DNA from: Alphaproteobacteria bacterium
GTDB taxonomy: Bacteria; Pseudomonadota; Alphaproteobacteria; Rhizobiales; Aestuariivirgaceae
DNA length: 40,114 nt
Reading direction: 5' to 3'
NCBI GenBank assembly: GCA_024279095.1
Contig: JAJRRY010000035.1
Span: 1-40,114 of the forward strand
The position numbers were made by a program, and so were the translations under genes. The notes below the pieces were generated by a model. The model had not been told where the DNA came from. It saw only the letters and a list, made by a program, of their open reading frames with translations, and did not search any database. Shown here piece after piece: positions 15,161 to 23,729 of this stretch. Numbering within the stretch: position 1 is the first letter of the stretch; every line of letters begins with the position of its first letter.

Positions 15161-16545
15161 TCCTGCCCGCCATGCCGAAATCCCTTCGTCTGCGTCTCAT
15201 CCTGCTGTCCGTCCTGGTCATTCTGCCAGCACTCGCGCTGTTTGCATGGCAGCTCTCCCGGGAATTCGAGCAGGACGTGGAGCGCCGCGTGCACCGGGAG
15301 CTGGAAAATCACCTCAATCAGCTCATCGCCCAGGTGGAGGTGGAACCTGGCGGAAGAGTGAAGGTTTCGCGCCCCCTCAGCGATCCGCGTTTCGCCAAAC
15401 CCCTCAGCGGTCTCTACTGGCAGATCAATGAAGGTGATCGCGCCATTGCGCGTTCCCGCTCGCTGTGGGATTCGGTGCTGAAGATCAGCTCCCGCATGCT
15501 CACCCGCAGCGGCGTGCATGAATATACGCTGAAAGGGCCCCGCGGCGAGGAACTCTATGCCCTCGTGCGTGGTGTCTGGCTCGACGGCAAGGGCGGAGAG
15601 CACCGCTACATCTTCACCATTGCCTTGGATCATGGAGACATTTCCTCCGCGGTGCGTGCCTTCGGCCATCAGCTCTATGTCGGGATTGCCATGCTTGCCG
15701 TGATTCTGATCGCCGCCCTGCTGGTGCAGGTGTCCTGGGGATTGCAGCCACTGGCTGCCATTCGTCGCCAGATCGCCCGTATCCGCGCCGGTCAGCAGGA
15801 GGGGCTGGACAATCCGGGACTGGAAGAGCTGGCGCCCCTGACGGAGGAGCTCAATGCCCTGCTGGCTGCCCAGCGCAAGGCCATGGAAGGGGCTCGGGCC
15901 CGTGCCGCCGATCTGGCCCACGGCATGAAGACGCCGCTGGCGATCCTCTCCGCAAGGGCCCGCGGACTGAAGGAGCGGGGACTGAAGGAGGAGGCGGAAG
16001 AAATCGCCCGACAGGTGCGCGTTCTCAGTCGGCATGTCGAACGTGAACTGGCCCGTGTGAAGATTCATGGCAGCCGCCCGGGCACGGCCCCGCTGTCAGA
16101 CGGTGCGCAGGCCGTACGCGCCATCGTGAAGGCTCTTGCGCCCATGCGCGAGAACGGCGATCTCTCCTGGGAGCTGGATGTGCCCGAACATGTGCCCGTG
16201 CCCATGGAGAAGGGAGACTTCATGGAGTTGGCCGGGAACATACTGGAGAACGCCAGCAAGTGGGCCCGTAGTCGGATTCGTGTGAGCCTGCGGGCCGAGG
16301 ACGGTGCAGACGTGCGTCTGCTGGTGGAGGACGACGGTCCCGGCGTGGCCGAAAGCGATTATGAAACCATGCTCGTGCGTGGAGGACGCCTGGACGAGAA
16401 CGTGCAAGGCACGGGGCTCGGACTGGCCATTGTCCGCGATATCGTCGAATCCTACGGATATAGTCTGAAGTTCGGCCCCTCCGGACTGGGGGGGCTGGCG
16501 GTGCGCATCGATTTTGCGCGCGGACGGGACGAGACGTCTGCGTGA
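15157..16545 (+). CDS. PhoQ-type sensor histidine kinase
   Basis: 462 residues, inner-membrane sensor. The first membrane segment is at ~10-30 (LRLRLILLSVLVILPALALF) and the second at ~172-192 (LYVGIAMLAVILIAALLVQV), enclosing a periplasmic sensor of about 140 residues. The H box is ADLAHGMKTPLAIL, in the PhoQ style where the His is followed by G-M-K-T-P. Catalytic boxes follow: N box NILENASKWA, G boxes VEDDGPGV and GTGLGLAIV. It is coupled to the response regulator by a four-base overlap. PhoQ-type sensors often respond to divalent cations or acidic peptides, notable next to two acidic repeat proteins; the signal here is unknown. Confidence 0.9.
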   Translation: MILPAMPKSLRLRLILLSVLVILPALALFAWQLSREFEQDVERRVHRELENHLNQLIAQVEVEPGGRVKVSRPLSDPRFAKPLSGLYWQINEGDRAIARSRSLWDSVLKISSRMLTRSGVHEYTLKGPRGEELYALVRGVWLDGKGGEHRYIFTIALDHGDISSAVRAFGHQLYVGIAMLAVILIAALLVQVSWGLQPLAAIRRQIARIRAGQQEGLDNPGLEELAPLTEELNALLAAQRKAMEGARARAADLAHGMKTPLAILSARARGLKERGLKEEAEEIARQVRVLSRHVERELARVKIHGSRPGTAPLSDGAQAVRAIVKALAPMRENGDLSWELDVPEHVPVPMEKGDFMELAGNILENASKWARSRIRVSLRAEDGADVRLLVEDDGPGVAESDYETMLVRGGRLDENVQGTGLGLAIVRDIVESYGYSLKFGPSGLGGLAVRIDFARGRDETSA

Positions 16546-16560
16546 GATCATGCGGAAAAG

Positions 16561-16590
16561 GGAAAATCCTCCCGGAAGGGGGGATTTTCC
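16561..16590. terminator. Bidirectional hairpin between the kinase gene and the Tad genes
   Basis: GGAAAATCCTCCC and GGGGGGATTTTCC pair over 13 positions (one G-T wobble) around a GGAA loop. The stem base is A/T rich on both sides, so it can act in both directions, between the convergent kinase (+) and TadE/F-like (-) genes. Confidence 0.6.
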
Positions 16591-16645
16591 ACTTGCAGCG
16601 GACGTCCTGCCCGTCCGCCTGGTTGGCAAGGTTTCCCGAGACCGC

Positions 16646-17251
16646 TCACGAACAGTCCGAACAGGTGATCGTGTCGGTCTCTCTCGGGCGCAGGAAGACG
16701 AAATTGGACAGTTGCATGGCCTCCCGGCTGAAGACCAGCGTGCTGTAGGCCGGGATGTTCATGCAGCTGACGGTGACGATGATGTCGAGGCCCGGCGAGA
16801 GGACGGTCTTGACCTTGTCCTCGATATCGGCGGGCAGATTGCAGGTGATGGAGCCTTCCGAGAAGCTCCACTTCTGTTCGGGATTTCCCGCGGCATCGAG
16901 CGAGTAGGCGGCGACCGTGATGCCGAACTGATCGTCCGTCCAGGGCATCAGGATCGGCTTCGCGATGTTGTAGATGCCGCTCAGCTCTGCCTCGGTGATT
17001 TCCCCATCATCCTTCTGGCTGATCAGGTCGCCGATGGTGCTGGCCGCAAGCATGGTCTTGCGGTTTGCCGAAAAGACCTGCGTAAGGTCGGCGGCGGCCA
17101 CCATCATAAGCAGCAGCACGGGCAGCGTGAGTGCCGCCTCCATGGCTGCCAGCCCGCGGGTGTCCCGGATCAGGCGGCGGCAGAGAATGTTCCAGCGCCG
17201 CCGCAGGCGCTGCATGAAGATTCCCGTTCCCATGTTTCCGTTTCCGCTCAT
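16646..17251 (-). CDS. TadE/TadF-like minor pilin, second of pair
   Basis: About 200 residues of a Tad-pilus pseudopilin-like protein. A short basic N-terminus with RDTRGLAAMEAALTLPVLLL (the G-x4-E region used by TadV-type prepilin peptidase) leads into one membrane segment. A periplasmic domain follows, with VFSANRKTMLAASTIGDLI and two Cys near the end (CSDCS). ATG 17251 has AGGGAA eight bases ahead; an upstream GTG at 17278 would overlap the TadE stop by four bases and is the track's choice. It is in an operon with the TadE-like gene. Confidence 0.75.
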   Translation of the reverse strand: MSGNGNMGTGIFMQRLRRRWNILCRRLIRDTRGLAAMEAALTLPVLLLMMVAAADLTQVFSANRKTMLAASTIGDLISQKDDGEITEAELSGIYNIAKPILMPWTDDQFGITVAAYSLDAAGNPEQKWSFSEGSITCNLPADIEDKVKTVLSPGLDIIVTVSCMNIPAYSTLVFSREAMQLSNFVFLRPRETDTITCSDCS

Positions 17252-17274
17252 GACGCGTTTCCCTGTCTGCCGCC

Positions 17275-17874
17275 TCACTTGTAGGGTTCGTTGCGGAAGG
17301 CCGCGGCGGTGGAGAGCAGCACCAAGCCGTCGTTCACCGTGTCCTGTTTCAGCAGATCCGCGACGAAGGGCACCAGCATTTCCCAGAGATAGAATACCCG
17401 GATGCCGACGATGGAACCGGCGGTGCCGACGCCGGTGGTGAAGTCACCCTCGACGCTTTCATCGAAAACCTCGCGGGTTTCCGTCGTCGTGCTGCCGTCC
17501 GGATTGGTCACCGTGACGGTCTCCTCCTTGACCGGATCGGCGAACTGGATGCTCGCGTAGTCGGGGAAGGTTTTCACCTCCACGAACAGACGCTCGGTGC
17601 AGGTTCCCTTGAAGACGATGAGGCGGTCGCAGATGCGGGTCTTGAACTGGTCGAGCGTCACGCCTGCGCTCTGCACCTGCCCGGTGCGGATCTGGCGGGC
17701 CACGTCGGCGACGGCATTGTCCAGCTGATAGTTGCCGAGCAGCAGCAGGCTGACGTCCAGGATGCCGAGAATCAGCAGGAACAGCGGGAACGCCAGGATG
17801 GCGAACTCCACGGCCGTGGTGCCGTCCTCGTTTTTCCGGATGATCCGTCCGGCAAGGGGAATTCTGATACGCAT
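17275..17874 (-). CDS. tadE: TadE-family pilus assembly protein
   Basis: 199 residues of a Flp/Tad pilus minor pilin. The N-terminal region RKNEDGTTAVEFAILAFPLF is a clear TadE signature: Gly followed four residues on by Glu, then a hydrophobic helix to about residue 48. The helix leads into LDNAVADVARQIRTGQVQS, typical of TadE. The periplasmic part has two Cys (CDRLIVFKGTC) and an acidic Thr-rich insert. It is the first gene of a two-gene operon. The main Tad secretion genes (ATPase, TadB/C, secretin) are not in the window. Confidence 0.85.
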   Translation of the reverse strand: MRIRIPLAGRIIRKNEDGTTAVEFAILAFPLFLLILGILDVSLLLLGNYQLDNAVADVARQIRTGQVQSAGVTLDQFKTRICDRLIVFKGTCTERLFVEVKTFPDYASIQFADPVKEETVTVTNPDGSTTTETREVFDESVEGDFTTGVGTAGSIVGIRVFYLWEMLVPFVADLLKQDTVNDGLVLLSTAAAFRNEPYK

Positions 17875-18018
17875 CGCTCACTCCCTGCATCCGCCATGGC
17901 GCGGGCGCCAACACCGGATCCGCTCCGTGCCGGCCATGCCGCCCGCAACAAGCGGGGAACCCCGCCCGTGATCACGCATCCGGGCGGGTGTGTCCTCGCG
18001 CCACAGTGCCCACTCTAG

Positions 18019-18042
18019 TTGCAAAGGCTTGAGACTTTGCAA
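18019..18042. promoter_or_regulatory. Inverted repeat TTGCAAAG-N8-CTTTGCAA
   Basis: A perfect eight-base inverted repeat with an eight-base centre, 145 bases upstream of tadE and 117 bases past the end of the CpaC-like gene, in a 284-base intergenic stretch that holds no gene. The - strand T-tract precedes rather than follows it, so it is more likely an operator than a terminator. No regulator can be named. Confidence 0.4.
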
Positions 18043-18158
18043 AAAAGCTTCGTAAAATTTCCGGAAAAACGCGACGGGAGAAAGAACGCGAACCGGCTGG
18101 CCCGGCCCGCCGCTCATGGGGCACGGCTTCGGACGGTTCTCCCGCAAAGGGAGCGGCA

Positions 18159-18629
18159 TCAGTTCCCGGCCGCCTTGCGCGCCGTCTCTATGGTGGTCAG
18201 GAGCTGCTTGGCGACATTGCGGCTGTCACTGTCTCCGGCGGTGAGAACGCGGCTGCATTCCGGCACGCAGAGATAGGTATAGCGGGCACCTTTCTTGTAC
18301 ACGCGCACCTCCTCGTCGGCGGGGCGGTCCACCGTGACATCAAGGTTGGCCAGCATCTTGCCCTCGTCATCGAGGATCCGGATGTTCGTCCGACCGAGGT
18401 TGCGCCCCTGAATCAGCACCTTGTCATCAAGGATCGTGGCATCCGCGTAGACCGGATTGCCAATGATCACCGTGGCCGGTGCCTTAGCCAGGGTCAGGAG
18501 AGTGTTTCCGTCCGGCGCTACTCGGATTTCCGCCGCCTGCGCCGTGGCGATGCCCGCCAGCATAAGAAGCCCGGCGGCGATGCCGCAGGCTGCCGTCCTC
18601 TTGCGCTCCTGCCGGTTGATTGCTCGCAT
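18159..18629 (-). CDS. Stand-alone CpaC/RcpA N-terminal (pilus secretin N-domain) protein
   Basis: 156 residues. A signal peptide (ACGIAAGLLMLAGIATAQA) is followed by the N-terminal domain of Tad-type secretins: IRVAPDGNTLLTLAKAPATV, IIGNPVYADATILDDKVLIQ, GRNLGRTNIRILDDEGK. The secretin pore domain is absent. The C-terminus has two Cys (YLCVPECSRVL) and a short helix. Such short proteins accompany some alphaproteobacterial Tad loci as periplasmic accessory factors. I start at ATG 18629 (GAGGA eight bases upstream) because the track start at 18674 would place 15 residues before the signal peptide. Confidence 0.8.
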   Translation of the reverse strand: MRAINRQERKRTAACGIAAGLLMLAGIATAQAAEIRVAPDGNTLLTLAKAPATVIIGNPVYADATILDDKVLIQGRNLGRTNIRILDDEGKMLANLDVTVDRPADEEVRVYKKGARYTYLCVPECSRVLTAGDSDSRNVAKQLLTTIETARKAAGN

Positions 18630-19253
18630 GCTCGCATCCTCTTTCTGGAAAACATGTATGGCTGCATCGGCCATCAGACCCGCAAGTCATGGCCACTTTT
18701 CCGTCATTTCGGTGCCAATATGCCAGCATATGGTGAATGCTTGGTTACCAGAACTGCCGTATCCAGTCGTCTAGGAGCGCATCCGTGGCGGAGTTTCCGA
18801 AGCCGCTTGGCTGTACGGCCCCCGATGATAGTGGCTTGGGCAACTATAAGGAGTTGTGGGCGGCGTGTATCCCGCCGGGAACGACATGCGGCGGAAACAT
18901 GAAGACTTCATGGCACTCCGCTGTGACAGGCATGCAGGAAGTGGAATGTCGGTTGTGATTCTACCACCGGGATGCCATGAGCATGGCTTGGCGGGTGTGA
19001 GGTCTGGGAATGTGAAGGTTGGGGAATTAATGAATACTACGATGATAGAATTTTATATTATGAATTAATAAGAGATTAACTAGAGGTTCCGTCTGGGAAA
19101 GAGATTTCGCATGCTCGTTATCGAGTTTACTTGATATTAATTCGGTCCCGATACGTTGGCCATGGTTCCAGGGTGGTCGGGCTGGACATTCGCAACGAGG
19201 ACCGGCGCCCGAGCCAAGTGCTGAAAACGTGAGTAATCCAAGGAGACAGAAAC
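18630..19253. other. Intergenic region upstream of the Flp pilin gene
   Basis: 624 bases without a gene I can support; ORFs at 18654..18902 and 18737..18958 show no family features. A palindrome ATATGC-CA-GCATAT lies at 18718-18731. From 19020 to 19135 the sequence becomes AT-rich and holds two copies of GAATTAAT (19024-19031 and 19062-19069) plus the CtrA-type site listed separately. It is most likely a long regulatory region for flp on + and for the CpaC-like gene on -. Confidence 0.5.
19065..19080 (+). promoter_or_regulatory. CtrA-type site TTAA-N7-TTAAC upstream of flp
   Basis: TTAA (19065-19068), a seven-base spacer and TTAAC (19076-19080) match the full consensus of the alphaproteobacterial cell-cycle regulator CtrA. 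The site lies 174 bases before the Flp pilin start, in an AT-rich segment. Caulobacter pilA, the equivalent Flp pilin gene, is directly activated by CtrA, so the match fits the gene. Binding is inferred. Confidence 0.6.
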
Positions 19254-19415
19254 ATGAAGAAGATCGCCCGCTTTGTGAAGGACGAGTCCGGTGTGACCGC
19301 CATCGAGTACGGTCTGATCGCCGCTGCCATCGCCATGGTGCTGATCGTCAGCGCCAAGCCGCTGGGCAACGCCATCGGCGCCCTGTTCAACAACGTGAAG
19401 GACAACATCTCCTGA
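19254..19415 (+). CDS. flp: Flp-type pilin (major Tad pilus subunit)
   Basis: 53 residues, too short for the ORF track. It reads MKKIARFVKDESGVTAIEYG and continues as a single hydrophobic helix (IAAAIAMVLIVSA) to a short tail ending NNVKDNIS. The Gly before VTAIEY, with Glu and Tyr at mature positions 5 and 6, is the Flp processing site cut by the prepilin peptidase CpaA/TadV. A strong AGGAGA lies eight bases before ATG 19254. It is followed by an intrinsic terminator, so it is monocistronic and probably highly expressed. Only part of the Tad system (tadE/F-like genes, a CpaC-like protein) is nearby. Confidence 0.93.
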   Translation: MKKIARFVKDESGVTAIEYGLIAAAIAMVLIVSAKPLGNAIGALFNNVKDNIS

Positions 19416-19509
19416 GGATGTCCCTTCCGCCTGCGGAGAGCTGCGCAGCGATGCGCCCCTTTCCGCGGGCGAACCTTCTTTCGCCGCGCCTCGTGCTGCG
19501 GCGACAGGG

Positions 19510-19542
19510 AAATGCCGCCGGTTCCAGCCGGCGGCATTTTTT
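19510..19542 (+). terminator. Intrinsic terminator after flp
   Basis: AAATGCCGCCGG and CCGGCGGCATTT form a 12-base stem around a six-base loop, ending in a T-rich tract. It is the strongest terminator in the window, 95 bases past the flp stop. It also precedes the end of the convergent mscL and can serve both strands through its A/T-rich base. Confidence 0.85.
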
Positions 19543-19616
19543 GTCGTCAGTCAGTTCGCGACAGATGGCGCGGACGCGCAAGGTGCATTGCCCGTACGGT
19601 CTTGTGCCTGCCGCTC

Positions 19617-20039
19617 CTACTTCTTCTGCTGGGCAAGCAGATCGCGGATCTCCTCCAGCAGAACCTCCTGACGCGGCGGTGCGGGCGGTTCGGCTGGCTT
19701 CTCCTCCTCCTTGCGCCGCAGGCTGTTCAGCGCCTTGACCATCAGGAAGATGACGAAGGCGACAATGAGAAAGTTCACGGTCACAGTGATGAAGTTGCCG
19801 TAGGCCAGGACCGCGCCCTGCTTCTTCGCTTCCGCCAGCGTCGTCGCGGTCACGGAGTCGGACAGCGGGATGAACAGATTGGAAAAGTCCACCCCGCCGG
19901 TGACCGCACCGACAATCGGCATGATGATGTCATCCACCAGCGACTTGACGATGAGATTGAACGCGCCGCCGATGATCACCGCCACGGCGAGATCGACGAC
20001 GTTGCCCTTCATGATGAATTCCTTGAATTCCTTGAGCAT
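19617..20039 (-). CDS. mscL: Large-conductance mechanosensitive channel MscL
   Basis: 140 residues, normal length for MscL. The cytoplasmic N-terminal helix [20 protein letters not shown] leads into the first membrane helix ([24 protein letters not shown]), a periplasmic loop ([22 protein letters not shown]), the second membrane helix ([22 protein letters not shown]) and a C-terminal bundle helix ([14 protein letters not shown]) with a Pro/Glu-rich linker. It releases solutes on sudden osmotic downshift. It ends in TAG, evidence that TAG is a normal stop in this genome. Confidence 0.96.
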   Translation of the reverse strand: MLKEFKEFIMKGNVVDLAVAVIIGGAFNLIVKSLVDDIIMPIVGAVTGGVDFSNLFIPLSDSVTATTLAEAKKQGAVLAYGNFITVTVNFLIVAFVIFLMVKALNSLRRKEEEKPAEPPAPPRQEVLLEEIRDLLAQQKK

Positions 20040-20178
20040 GTCTGTGCCCCCTGATTATGCATCCAGTTGCATTGCGCCTTTCGGCACAGGAAAGAATGCC
20101 GCATTTCATGCGGGAAATTCAAGAAGAAGTGGCAATAAAAAAGTGGACAACTTGAGAATGATGCCTCAAGAAAGTCAC

Positions 20179-20685
20179 ATGATCAGGATCTCCCATGTCT
20201 TCGACGAAGATGCCTACATTGCCGCCAGTCATGCCATGTGGTGGCGGAAGCGGCAGACGGCCCGCACGAAATATCTCGGCATCGCCTTTCTTGCCGCCCT
20301 GCCGGTTTCCCTGTGGCTGGCCGTCACCCGGGGGATGCATTTCACGTTCCTGGCGGTGCTGGCGGTCAACCTTCTGCACTGGGTCTTCGACTGGCCGCTC
20401 ACCCGCGCCATCGTGCGTCGCCGATTTGCGGAGATGCCCTCTGCCGGCCGGCGCATCGCCTGGGAGATCGGCGAGGACGGGCTGACGGTTTCCACGGACA
20501 CCGGCGAAAGCGGGACCTTCGGATGGGAGATGGTGCGCGACGCCTGGGAAAGTCCCTTCGGTTTCGTTCTGGCGCAGGACCACAACGTCACCCACTGGCT
20601 GCCGAAGTCGGCTTTCGCCTCGGAAGAGGATGTGGAAAAGATGCGCGATCTTCTGTGGCAGAAGGTCAGGTCGACAGCAGCCTGA
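20179..20685 (+). CDS. YcxB-like membrane protein
   Basis: 168 residues with two close membrane segments (residues ~34-55 and ~57-75: YLGIAFLAALPVSLWLAV, FTFLAVLAVNLLHWVF) and a soluble C-terminal part with IAWEIGEDGLTVSTDTGESG, FGWEMVRDAWESPFGFVLA and LPKSAFAS. This is the layout of the YcxB-like family (PF14317-type), whose function is unknown. The ORF track starts far upstream at 19870, inside the mscL region. I take ATG 20179; ATG 20161 is an alternative, both with weak ribosome binding sites. The 3' end overlaps convergent cbbR by 20 bases. Confidence 0.7.
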   Translation: MIRISHVFDEDAYIAASHAMWWRKRQTARTKYLGIAFLAALPVSLWLAVTRGMHFTFLAVLAVNLLHWVFDWPLTRAIVRRRFAEMPSAGRRIAWEIGEDGLTVSTDTGESGTFGWEMVRDAWESPFGFVLAQDHNVTHWLPKSAFASEEDVEKMRDLLWQKVRSTAA

Positions 20686-21592
20686 CACCTTCGGTGCGCA
20701 GAAAGTCGAGGAAGGCCTGTGCGACCATGGACAGCCGCTTGCCCTTCAGATGCACCGCAAACCATTTGCGCCGCAGCGGGAAGTGCTCCACGTTCAGCAC
20801 CGTGACCTCGCCGCTCTTCAGTTCCCGTGCGATGTTGTGCAGCGGCAGGACCGAAATGCCCAGTCCCGCAAGTACCGCCTGCTTGATGGCCTCCGAGGAC
20901 CCGAGCTCCATGGTCGGGCGCACGTTCAGTCCATGCTCGGCAAAAAGATTGTCCACCGCCAGCCGCGTTCCCGAACCCGGTTCGCGCACCAGAAAACGGG
21001 CCTGCGCCAGCCGTGTCAGGGAGATGTTCTTCAGCTGCCGGAATTCGTGATCGGGCGGCGCCACCACGACCAGCTCGTTCTCCAGAAAGGGATGAGCCTC
21101 GACCTCCAGCCCGGCCGGCACACGGCCCATGACGATGAGATCCTCCTCTCCGGTGGTCAGAAGCCGGATAACCCTGGCCCGGTTGGTGACTGACAGATGG
21201 GGCTCCACGTTCGGATGCTCCTTGAGGAATTCTCCAAGCAGTCGTGGCAGAAAGTACTTGGCGGAAGTCACCGCCGCGATCCGCAGATTGCCCCGCACTT
21301 CCCCGGACAGGCTCCGGCATTCCTCCTCCAGCCGATGGAGGCGGTCGAAGATGTCGCCGGCGGTTTCCAGCAGCCTTTCCCCCTCCGGCGTGAGGCCGAG
21401 GGAGCGCCCGCTCTGTTCGAACAGTTCCGCCCCCATGGCATCCACCAGTTTCTTCACCTGCATGGAGACGGTCGGCTGCGTCAGATGCAGGGCGTCCGCG
21501 GCAGCGGTATAGCCGCCATGGCGTGCCACGGCCATGAAGATCTCCAGCTGTCGCAGCGTGATGTGACGGGCCAGCCGGCTGCGCATGGTCAT
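20666..21592 (-). CDS. cbbR: LysR-type regulator CbbR
   Basis: 308 residues. The N-terminal winged helix-turn-helix is typical of Cbb[41 protein letters not shown]. The effector domain follows ([58 protein letters not shown]), the last two being hallmarks of CbbR. It is divergent from cbbL across 186 bases, the standard arrangement, and should activate the cbb operon in response to a metabolite such as NADPH or RuBP. The 3' end overlaps the YcxB-like gene tail. Confidence 0.93.
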   Translation of the reverse strand: MTMRSRLARHITLRQLEIFMAVARHGGYTAAADALHLTQPTVSMQVKKLVDAMGAELFEQSGRSLGLTPEGERLLETAGDIFDRLHRLEEECRSLSGEVRGNLRIAAVTSAKYFLPRLLGEFLKEHPNVEPHLSVTNRARVIRLLTTGEEDLIVMGRVPAGLEVEAHPFLENELVVVAPPDHEFRQLKNISLTRLAQARFLVREPGSGTRLAVDNLFAEHGLNVRPTMELGSSEAIKQAVLAGLGISVLPLHNIARELKSGEVTVLNVEHFPLRRKWFAVHLKGKRLSMVAQAFLDFLRTEGVRLLST

Positions 21593-21613
21593 AGATATTC
21601 CTCTATGTACGGT

Positions 21614-21628
21614 ATCGAAATAATCGAT
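21614..21628. promoter_or_regulatory. Palindrome ATCGA-N5-TCGAT in cbbR-cbbL intergenic region, possible CbbR site
   Basis: A perfect five-base inverted repeat with a five-base AT centre, 22 bases upstream of the cbbR start and 150 upstream of cbbL. It contains T-N11-A spacing, the LysR-type box form. Its position would allow autoregulation of cbbR and activation of cbbL. The surrounding 60 bases are AT-rich compared with the genes. Confidence 0.45.
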
Positions 21629-21778
21629 TTTTCCTATAGCAGAAAATGTGCTCTAGATACAGGAGACGGCGGGAACGGTCGACGACCTGCATGCGGCGGG
21701 TGCGGATCGACAGCTCTGCCGGATGATCCCTTCGCTGACGAGGGGGACGGGAAATGCAAACGACGAGGGAGCCACGTC

Positions 21779-23197
21779 ATGGCAAAGAAGTATGAAGCTG
21801 GCGTGAAGGAGTACCGGGAAACCTACTGGGATCCCGACTACACGCCGAAAGACAGCGACGTGCTGGCCTGCTTCAAGGTGGTGCCGCAGCCCGGCGTGCC
21901 GCGCGAGGAAGCGGCTGCTGCTGTGTGTGCCGAGTCCTCCACCGGCACCTGGACGACGGTGTGGACGGACCTGCTGACGGATCTGGACTATTACAAGGGG
22001 CGCGCCTACGCGGTAGAGGATGTGCCGGGCGACGACGAGGCTTTCTATGCCTTCATCGCCTACCCCATGGGCCTGTTCGAGGAAGGCTCGGTGGTGAACC
22101 TGTTCACCTCGCTGGTGGGCAACGTGTTCGGCTTCAAGGCCGTGCGCAACCTGCGCCTGGAGGACGTGCGCTTCCCGCTGTGGTTCGTGACCACCTGCTT
22201 CGGTCCGCCCAACGGCATCCATGTGGAGCGTGACAAGCTGGACAAGTACGGCCGTCCGCTGCTGGGCTGCACCATCAAGCCGAAGCTGGGCCTGTCGGCC
22301 AAGAACTACGGCCGCGCCATCTACGAGGCTCTGCGCGGCGGCCTGGACTTCACCAAGGACGACGAGAACGTCAACTCCCAGCCGTTCATGCGCTGGCGTG
22401 ATCGCTTCCTGTTCGCTCAGGAGGCCATCAACAAGGCCGAGGCCGAGACCGGCGAGCGCAAGGGTCACTACCTGAACGTCACCGCCCCGACGGTGGAGGA
22501 GATGTTCAAGCGCGCCGAGTTCGCCAAGGAGATCGGTTCGCGCATCATCATGTCCGACTACCTCACCCTGGGCTGGGCGGCACACAACTCGCTGTCCCGC
22601 TGGTGCCGCGACAACGGCATGCTGCTGCACGTGCACCGCGCCATGCATGCGGTGATCGACCGTCATCCCAAGCACGGCATCAACTTCCGCGTGCTGGCCA
22701 AGCTGCTGCGCCTTCTTGGCGGCGATCACCTGCATTCCGGCACCGTGGTGGGCAAGCTCGAGGGTGATCGCCAGGCGACCCTTGGCTGGATCGACCTCCT
22801 GCGTGACCGGTACGTGAAGGAAGACCGCGCCCGCGGTATCTTCTTCGATCAGGACTGGGGTCAGATGCCGGGCGTCTTCCCGGTGGCCTCGGGCGGCATT
22901 CACGTCTGGCACATGCCGGCGTTGGTCTCCATCTTCGGCGATGACTCGGTGCTGCAGTTCGGCGGCGGCACGCTGGGCCATCCGTGGGGCAACGCCGCTG
23001 GCGCGGCGGCAAACCGCGTGGCGCTGGAGGCCTGTGTGCAGGCGCGCAACGAGGGTCGCGAGCTGGAGAAGGAAGGCAAGGACATCCTTACCAAGGCCGC
23101 GAAGCACTCTCCGGAGCTCAAGATGGCGATGGAGACGTGGAAGGAAATCAAGTTCGAGTTCGATACCGTGGACAAGCTGGACGTGGCGCATCGCTGA
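21779..23197 (+). CDS. cbbL: RuBisCO large subunit, form IA
   Basis: 472 residues, catalytic subunit fixing CO2 onto ribulose 1,5-bisphosphate. Catalytic features are all present: [15 protein letters not shown], the carbamylated Lys with its metal ligands in [20 protein letters not shown], loop 6 [11 protein letters not shown], and [13 protein letters not shown]. Sequence style ([34 protein letters not shown]) is green-type form IA, not the red-type IC/ID common in many alphaproteobacteria. The track ORF begins 194 codons early; ATG 21779 has GAGGGAG eight bases upstream and gives the normal length. With cbbQ/cbbO downstream and no carboxysome genes, this is the non-carboxysomal IAq arrangement. 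Confidence 0.98.
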   Translation: MAKKYEAGVKEYRETYWDPDYTPKDSDVLACFKVVPQPGVPREEAAAAVCAESSTGTWTTVWTDLLTDLDYYKGRAYAVEDVPGDDEAFYAFIAYPMGLFEEGSVVNLFTSLVGNVFGFKAVRNLRLEDVRFPLWFVTTCFGPPNGIHVERDKLDKYGRPLLGCTIKPKLGLSAKNYGRAIYEALRGGLDFTKDDENVNSQPFMRWRDRFLFAQEAINKAEAETGERKGHYLNVTAPTVEEMFKRAEFAKEIGSRIIMSDYLTLGWAAHNSLSRWCRDNGMLLHVHRAMHAVIDRHPKHGINFRVLAKLLRLLGGDHLHSGTVVGKLEGDRQATLGWIDLLRDRYVKEDRARGIFFDQDWGQMPGVFPVASGGIHVWHMPALVSIFGDDSVLQFGGGTLGHPWGNAAGAAANRVALEACVQARNEGRELEKEGKDILTKAAKHSPELKMAMETWKEIKFEFDTVDKLDVAHR

Positions 23198-23264
23198 GGC
23201 GCTGCTCTGCGCTCCGCACGGACCGAGGAACGCGAACATATCATACTGATCGAAGGAGGACGAC

Positions 23265-23660
23265 ATGTCCGAAGTCATGGATTATCCCTCGCGGCTTTCT
23301 GACAACAAGAGCCGCAAGTTCGGCACCCTTTCCTATCTGCCGCCGTTGACGGACGAGGAAATCCGCAAGGAGGTGGAGTACATCGTCCAGAAGGGCTGGC
23401 AGCCGATGATCGAACACACCGAGCCGGAAAACGCTTCCCTGCACTACTGGTACATGTGGAAGCTGCCGATGTTCGGCGAGACGGATGTGGATGCCATCCT
23501 GGCGGAACTGGAAGAGTGCCGGAAGGCCAATCCCGGCCATCACATCAAGCTGGTGGGACTTGACAATATCCGTCAGACGCAGGGCACGGCACTGGTTGTC
23601 TATCGTGGTGATCCGCCCGAGATGGTCATGTGCGCCGAGCGTGTCAAACCCGGCTTCTGA
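23265..23660 (+). CDS. cbbS: RuBisCO small subunit
   Basis: 131 residues. Small-subunit motifs: [60 protein letters not shown] and [17 protein letters not shown]. It completes the L8S8 form I holoenzyme. It lies 67 bases after cbbL with a strong GGAGG six bases before ATG 23265, and is followed by a terminator that separates it from cbbQ. Confidence 0.97.
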   Translation: MSEVMDYPSRLSDNKSRKFGTLSYLPPLTDEEIRKEVEYIVQKGWQPMIEHTEPENASLHYWYMWKLPMFGETDVDAILAELEECRKANPGHHIKLVGLDNIRQTQGTALVVYRGDPPEMVMCAERVKPGF

Positions 23661-23700
23661 TGACGCCACGGCGGTTGTTGTCATGACGACCTTTGCGAAG

Positions 23701-23729
23701 GGGGCCGCCGGGTGACGGCGGCCCCTTTT
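23701..23729 (+). terminator. Terminator between cbbS and cbbQ
   Basis: GGGGCCGCCG-GGTGA-CGGCGGCCCC-TTTT: a perfect ten-base GC stem followed by four T. It lies inside the cbb operon, 40 bases after cbbS and about 145 before cbbQ. Partial readthrough would give abundant cbbLS and lower cbbQO, which suits structural subunits versus activase. Confidence 0.8.

Noticed and set aside
18910-18930. TGGCAC-N5 sequence as a sigma-54 promoter
   Set aside because: The -12 element lacks the required GC dinucleotide of TTGCA.
18654-18958. ORFs in the region upstream of flp
   Set aside because: Arg/Cys-rich translations without hydrophobic core or domain, and no ribosome binding site.
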